Positions 58,537 through 64,000 of a stretch of DNA of 64,000 nucleotides are shown here, piece by piece (the stretch's first letter is position 1; every line of letters begins with the position of its first letter). The notes under the pieces are model-generated. The model was given only the letters and a program-made list of their open reading frames with translations, ran no database searches and was not told the DNA's origin. The position numbers were made by a program, and so were the translations under genes. Location: NCBI GenBank assembly GCA_025738555.1, contig JAOVFP010000006.1:1178001-1242000 (forward strand), read 5' to 3'. The stretch is from Cyathus striatus (taxonomy: Eukaryota; Basidiomycota; Agaricomycetes; Agaricales; Nidulariaceae).

Positions 58537-59880
58537 ATGGCACCTATCAGCACCAACTGGCCCGACGTCGAATCCTCCCTCCAACTCATGGACCCAGACT
58601 TTGCAGAGCGGGTAAAATCCATGGCCTCCTTCCTCCGTCCCCGCTTTCCGCAGATCGAAGCCTTCGCGTCTTCCAACCACCCCCGCAATCTCCCCTGTCA
58701 CCTCATAGGCGATCACTACACCTGGGGGCAATCATTCGCTGTCTTCGAAATCCTTTTCGACGATGGCACCTCATGGATCATTCGCTTCGGCATGAGCCCC
58801 ATGGATGCCTACTTTAACACTGCGGAGCAGCTCGAGCGCAAAATTCTCAATGAGGTCGCTGCCCTCCATCTCGTCCGGCAGCGCACCACCATCCCTGTCC
58901 CAGAGGTTATCGCCTACTACCCCATTCAGTCTTCTTCCAACCCCCTCGGTCCTGATTTCCCCGCCTTCGTGCTTATGACTGCCATCACTGGGATCACCAT
59001 CGAAGACTGTGGCATTGCCATTCAAGAACTCGGAAGAGGCGATAGTGACCCACTTCAAGGCGACGAGACAAAACGGCCCATCCTGGACAGATACCTGCGC
59101 GACATTGCAGACCTACACGTCCAGCTCAGCAAAATCACCTTTGACAAAATAGGCTCATTTGTTATTAACAACGATGGCCAAGTCTTAATTGGCCCAGGGG
59201 CAGACTTTGGACTTGGGCCCTTCAGCTCAGCACATGAATATTTTGCCATACAGGCAGAAGCATACGAAAGACTTGCCATGGCTGCTGGCGATGAAGACGA
59301 GGGCAGTGGCGACGCCGCACAGCTCAAGCGCCGCTTTGTCGCCTCACTATGGCGGTCAGCCATGATGCCACTAGTAGACGAACGTGACGATCGCGGTCCC
59401 TTCCCAATGCGCCACGGAGATCTCCACAGCGACAACATTCTCGTCGACGAAACCGGCCACATCGTCGGTGTGCTCGATTGGGACTGTGCCGCCACAGTCC
59501 CCTGGGAGGCTTTCGCTGTCCCCACATTCGAAGTCTCAGGTCATTTCAAGGACCCTTCGTCCGAAACATCCGGGGCTAGAACGCCCCGACACGAACGCCC
59601 CACGGTGCACTCCGCGTTCAATCGTGAGCTGGCAGCCGTGGAAGTACAAAAAGCCGCGTGTACACCGGCATCCGGTCGAACTCTCGCGGCGCTGCACGAT
59701 TCCGACGCAGGCCACGTCGGTGCTTTCCTCGCATACTGGATGTACTCCCTCGCATGTGATTACGAGGAGACGGGGAGAGCGCTGCATCGCATGCTTGGGT
59801 CAGGGGACGACATGGACCTGGAGTTCCAGAGGTTTGCGAGGGAGGTTCAGGCGGTACCTTCTCCTATTGAAATAAATTAA
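58537..59880 (+). CDS. Aminoglycoside-phosphotransferase-fold protein (447 aa)
   Basis: A single exon with ATG in 'caccatgg'. The N-lobe has WGQSFAVFEILFDDGTSWIIRF; the C-lobe carries the catalytic loop MRHGDLHSDNILVDE (H293, D295, N300) and metal-binding VLDWDCAATVPWEA. This order is typical of the APH/choline kinase-like family, which is expanded in fungi and phosphorylates small molecules. The substrate is unknown; antibiotic resistance should not be inferred. The C-terminus (SLACDYEETGRALHRML) is helical. Unlike its neighbours it has no introns. Confidence 0.85.
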   Translation: MAPISTNWPDVESSLQLMDPDFAERVKSMASFLRPRFPQIEAFASSNHPRNLPCHLIGDHYTWGQSFAVFEILFDDGTSWIIRFGMSPMDAYFNTAEQLERKILNEVAALHLVRQRTTIPVPEVIAYYPIQSSSNPLGPDFPAFVLMTAITGITIEDCGIAIQELGRGDSDPLQGDETKRPILDRYLRDIADLHVQLSKITFDKIGSFVINNDGQVLIGPGADFGLGPFSSAHEYFAIQAEAYERLAMAAGDEDEGSGDAAQLKRRFVASLWRSAMMPLVDERDDRGPFPMRHGDLHSDNILVDETGHIVGVLDWDCAATVPWEAFAVPTFEVSGHFKDPSSETSGARTPRHERPTVHSAFNRELAAVEVQKAACTPASGRTLAALHDSDAGHVGAFLAYWMYSLACDYEETGRALHRMLGSGDDMDLEFQRFAREVQAVPSPIEIN

Positions 59881-60362
59881 ATAAATTCAAGGTGCCCGCT
59901 GGCGTCGGGTGAAGAGGAAGGATCTAAACTACACTTTGTATTATAAGTTATTCATGCCGGGACTGGATCTCTAGACGTGAATCGCACGGACTCAATTCAT
60001 TACCACTGTATCGCCTGTGTATCTATTCCCCCGACGTAATATGTAGATTTATCTATGTATCTAAAGCATGCTAGAAGCTGCCAAATGTACGTTCAATAAA
60101 AGCACTTTCAAACATTCAGACATGGAGAGAGAAGTAAAACAAACAATACGTATAGATATATATGCACAAAATTCGAAACTACAGTTGCGTGTGTTACATC
60201 CACAAGGTATGCTATACAAGATGAAATAGTAAGTAATAGACAGTGAAGAATAATTAATCATAGCACAACAATAGCAGCAAGTAATCAAAAAGAAAAATCA
60301 AAAAGATGCAAATGTTATCGTAGATACACCAACCTCGCTGGTTGGAAATTCCAGGGAGGTAC
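59881..60362. other. Intergenic between convergent genes
   Basis: About 480 bp, AT-rich, between the stops of the phosphotransferase-like and Lon genes. Nothing recognised. Confidence 0.5.
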
Positions 60363-63300
60363 TCACAATCGACTCTCTAATAGTAGTGCATCCCTCCTCC
60401 ACCCAAGTACACCTTTCCCAAAGGCAGCCTCAAGTGCCTCCCTCACAGTCCGCACAAACACAAACTGCATTTCATTCCTAATCTCCAGAGCCACATCATG
60501 CTCCACATCTTTCCTGTTCGCCCAAGGTAGAATGACCTTGGTGATTTGTGCTCGATGGGCACCGAGAACTTTCTCCTTGATACCGCCGACAGGAGTGACG
60601 CGGCCGCGGAGAGTAATCTGAACATAATGGTCACGACATGGAATGGGACAGGGAAATCACGCGCTTACCTCGCCGGTCATAGCGATCTTAGTTGGAACAC
60701 AAGCACCAGTAAGTAGGGAGACGAAAGCGCATGTCTGTATATGAATATTAGCTCCATTCTATGACCGCAATGTAGAAGCGTACCATTGCAACACCGGCAC
60801 TAGGGCCATCCTTCTTCTGTGCTCCAGCAGGCAAATGCAAATGAATATCAATGGGCTCAGGAACCTTCAACGGATCCTGCGACCGCGAATTGGTTATGCA
60901 CAAGTCATAAGCGTGCGTCTTGACCCATGTAAGAGCCAATTCCCCGCTCTCTTTGATAACCTACATCTTTCTGTCAGCCACTGGCCCACTGACCAAGAGA
61001 AGAGAACTCACATCACCCAAGCTCCCGGTTAACTTCAATTTTCCAGTTCCTGGCACAGCAATAGTCTCAACAGGCAAAATACCTCCCTCACCCTGACCCA
61101 TAACAACTAGCCCATAAACCACGCCCCTCCTCTCTTCCCTCTCCCTCTCCTCTCCATCCCACCGTGCAATCCCAAGAATCTTCTCCAGCTCTTGCTCTTC
61201 CACGACGCGCTTGTACTCCTTGTTCTTCAGCACTACGATCGTACCGTCCGATGGAGAAGATGAAGCATCGTCGTGGTCATCATCGAGATGCTCAGCCCAT
61301 TCCACGGCTTTATACCGAACCACGCCACCTATTGCGCGTTCGAGGCTGCGAACGCCTGCTTCACGCGTATAACGGGTTGCGACATGTAATAACGCGGGCT
61401 CGGTGATTGTTATGTGGTTGGGCTCTAGTCCGTTGGCTTGGAGCTGCTTAGGAAGGAGGAAGCGTCGCGCAATGTGCATCTTCTCGTCATATGTATATCC
61501 TGTAATGGAAAATTTTTAGATCGAGTGAGGGCAAGAAAAGAGATAACGTACCACTGAGCTGGATGATCTCACATCGGTCGAGAAGCGGGGCAGAGATGGT
61601 TTCGAGGGAGTTGGCGGTACAAATGAAAAGAATCTGACTCAAATCAATGGGAACATTGATATAGTGGTCCTTACAAGAAAGTCATCGTTACCATCAATAT
61701 ATTCAAGGACGATCGGTAAAGAACTTACGTTAAAGGTGTGGTTCTGCTCTGGGTCCAAGACTTCTAACAGCGCAGCTCCAGGATCCCCATGGAAGTTACT
61801 CTGACCAATTTTGTCGATCTCATCCAACAACAGCACAGGATCCGCTCTTCCCGCCTTCCTCAAGGCTTGCACAATCAACCCAGGACCACTAGCTACATAT
61901 GTGCGCCTGTGGCCACGGATCTCTGCCTCGTCGCGTACACCACCAAGTGATATACGCTGGAAGGGGCGACCGAGTGCTTTAGCCACCGACTGGCCGAGGG
62001 AAGTCTTCCCTGTTCCTGGAGGACCAACAAACCTAAGAAGCGGCGGATTGGTATTAAAGGGCAAGAATAGAAAAGGAAGCTTACAGCAGAATAGGACCTT
62101 TGATACTCTTCCTTGCTCTCTTCCTGCTCTTCAGCATAGACGGACCGGGAGTCTGCGTCTGCGCTTCTGACTGCTTCTTGTCATACAATACGACCTCCTT
62201 GCCATCATCCCCACCAACCTCCTGTTCTTTCGTAGCCTCTAGCTTCCTCATCTCCTCAGCTTCCCTGTGCGCTTCCTCCTGAACCTCCCTTTCTGCATTG
62301 AGCTCTTTTAAACGCACGACCGCAAGGTACTCGATGAGACGCTTCTTAATCTTTTCCAGACCAAAGTGATCAGCGTCGAGCTGAGCGCGGGCAGAGGAGA
62401 GGAAAGATTTATCCTTGAGCTCCGGTTGTGTAACAGCTGTCGAGGTAGCTTGAGCTGGAGCACCTATTAAGTTGGGCCAAGGGATCGAAGTGAGCCATTC
62501 GAGCTAAAGAGAGGTTAGATGTTGAAATAAAGAAAAAGAAAGGGACCCACATAGCTCCTAATAACCCCATTCTCTACACTGCCCGCAGGAATCCTCTTTA
62601 ACCTTCTCCACTCTCGCACGCCCATCTTCCTCTCCTCACTACCAGGTTCCATAGCCTCAATCTTCCTCTTCAGCTCTGCCATATCATCTGCTTCATGCTG
62701 CTCATCGTCATCTAGCTCGCTCGCATTTATGCTTCCAGCAGTGTCGGCAGAAGAAACTGTATTACCACCTCTTTGTAAGGCGTGAAGTTCGCGCTGGATG
62801 GCAGCTAGCTGTTGGCGGAGGAAGAATTCTTTCTGCTGTTTTGAGAGGGACTCGTCGACGGCAGTTGCAATCTTCTTGGAGACTTCGGATATGGAGGCTT
62901 GTTTGAGGAATATTTCGGTTGCGAGGTTGAGGCGCGCATCAGCGTCAGGTGTGCTTAGGATTGCTGTGTGATATTGTCAGCAAGCTGATTAGTAGATACG
63001 ATAGTTGATTATATGTGAGCATGTGGGAAGACCGTGGACGGCAAGTGAAAGACCATATAGGGTAAGTCTTCGCGACAAGACAGAAATAGAAAGTGAAATG
63101 TTTACTCCTATACACGTCGTTGAAGTCACATTATCGATGTCGCGCGGACGTATCGCAACCGGCCAGCAAAGCAGATGGAACGAAGAAGGAATAAAAAAAA
63201 GAAGAGAGGAACGAAGACAGGAATAAAACATAATGAGAACGTAACCAAATCACCCACTCACCAAGTCTATCAGGATATTCTCCATTTATACTCCCAACAA

Positions 63301-63892
63301 GTACATCCGCCATCCACGGTGTCCTAGCATCCGTGATCTCTTCAAGCATCCCGGCAATCTTGTGATATCCTTCCTTCCTACTCTGTTGAACAGAGTCCCT
63401 TGCAAGCCTATCAAGCAACCTCAAAGCGCTTGCCTTGAACTTATCGACGGGTTCCCGAGAAGGAACCTTTTCCGTAGGCGGGTACTCGATATCATGGGAC
63501 AGCAGATTCGCGAGATCCTCTGCGGAGATCTTGTGCGTTGAGAAATGGATCAGCCGGACGCGGGTGAGTCCGTGAAGCGAGACAAGGTATGGCTGGCGTG
63601 GGTTGCGCGCGGGGGGCTTGACGAGGCGTAGCACGCGTGCGGCGGTGCCCCACTCTGACAAGGCTGGGCCGTCGCCGTTGGGAGATAGAATTGGCGGAGG
63701 GGCGTTGGCGTTGTTGGGGGTGGAGGGGGTGGTTAGCGGGATGGCCGCGACGACGGGGAGGGCATCGGATTCCTCGATGAGGGTGAGAAGGGTCTCGCCG
63801 ATTTCCTTTGAGACGGGCATGGTGAAGCGGGAAGCGGGGAGAAGAATGAGGGGGTGGGGGAGAGCGAGGACTGGGAGTCGTGATGTGGCCAT
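60363..63892 (-). CDS. Peroxisomal Lon protease (LONP2/Pln type, 956 aa)
   Basis: Exons, in transcript order: 63262-63892, 62551-62963, 62085-62503, 61729-62032, 61552-61669, 61012-61499, 60784-60960, 60669-60734, 60363-60617; all join in frame. ATG 63892 gives [20 protein letters not shown], a better family match than the ATG 18 codons upstream. Domains: Lon N-terminal substrate-binding domain (1-210), coiled coil (to about 480, with a Lys/Glu-rich insert before the Walker motif), AAA+ ATPase with GPPGTGKT (490-498) and [11 protein letters not shown], and Lon protease with S845 in [10 protein letters not shown] and K886 in GGIKEK. The C-terminal SRL is a PTS1 signal, so it acts in the peroxisomal matrix, degrading oxidised or misfolded proteins. 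Confidence 0.93.
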
Positions 63893-64000
63893 GGTGTGGT
63901 GATTAATAGTTGGTACAAGTTGAAGAAAGAGCAGAGAGTGAGACAAGTGTGAGATATAGATACAGGAATCGTTGAAGGGTGGAGGATAGAATGATTGTTT

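Noticed and set aside
58537..59880. Antibiotic resistance kinase
   Set aside because: The fold is right, but fungal members of this family act on varied or unknown substrates; no sequence reason to claim drug resistance.

Overview
The window is nuclear DNA of a filamentous fungus, most likely a mushroom-forming basidiomycete (Agaricomycete). The evidence is many short GT-AG introns of about 50 nt, multi-exon genes for conserved eukaryotic proteins (RPN8, a complex I LYR subunit, HASPP28/PP28, peroxisomal Lon, SR proteins, an SRPK-like kinase), DUF6589-type sequence and a Ty3/gypsy chromovirus. Exon structures below were worked out by hand from splice signals and frame continuity.

Region 1 (1-23511) is a transposon-rich inverted repeat. 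Two arms of about 7.12 kb (1-6964 plus 14470-14632, and 16390-23511) are almost identical in opposite orientation around a 1.76-kb spacer. Only the left arm carries a young 7.5-kb chromovirus (6965-14469) with a 5-bp target duplication; the right arm keeps the empty site. The inner part of the arms is strongly CpG-depleted and holds tandem repeats and decayed LTRs. The outer 2.5 kb holds a DUF6589-like fragment and a fragment of a gene found at 26.2 kb. The chromovirus carries gag, a damaged pol and, on the opposite strand, an intron-containing accessory gene.

Region 2 (23.5-34.4 kb) holds a small unknown gene, an SR-protein gene on the minus strand, a frameshifted gene for a probable mitochondrial protein, an SRPK-like kinase and a second SR-protein gene on the plus strand. 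The two SR genes are inverted paralogues with the same intron layout. An O-acetylhomoserine sulfhydrylase pseudogene closes the region.

Region 3 (35.1-45.4 kb) is ordinary gene-dense sequence: an F-box protein, HASPP28 and NDUFA6-like genes transcribed divergently, a PPR-like protein and RPN8.

Region 4 (45.6-56.8 kb) holds two intact aldo-keto reductase paralogues and a remnant of a third. They are separated by transposon debris: a TIR element, a pogo/Fot1-like element with a nested hAT-type MITE, a LINE fragment, and an acidic unknown protein gene.

Region 5 (56.8-64 kb) holds an aminoglycoside-phosphotransferase-fold protein gene and a complete peroxisomal Lon protease gene ending in SRL.

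Several frame lesions in otherwise readable sequences, and all four length differences found between the palindrome arms, are single-base changes in homopolymers. Sequencing error is therefore a live alternative to real decay at those sites.
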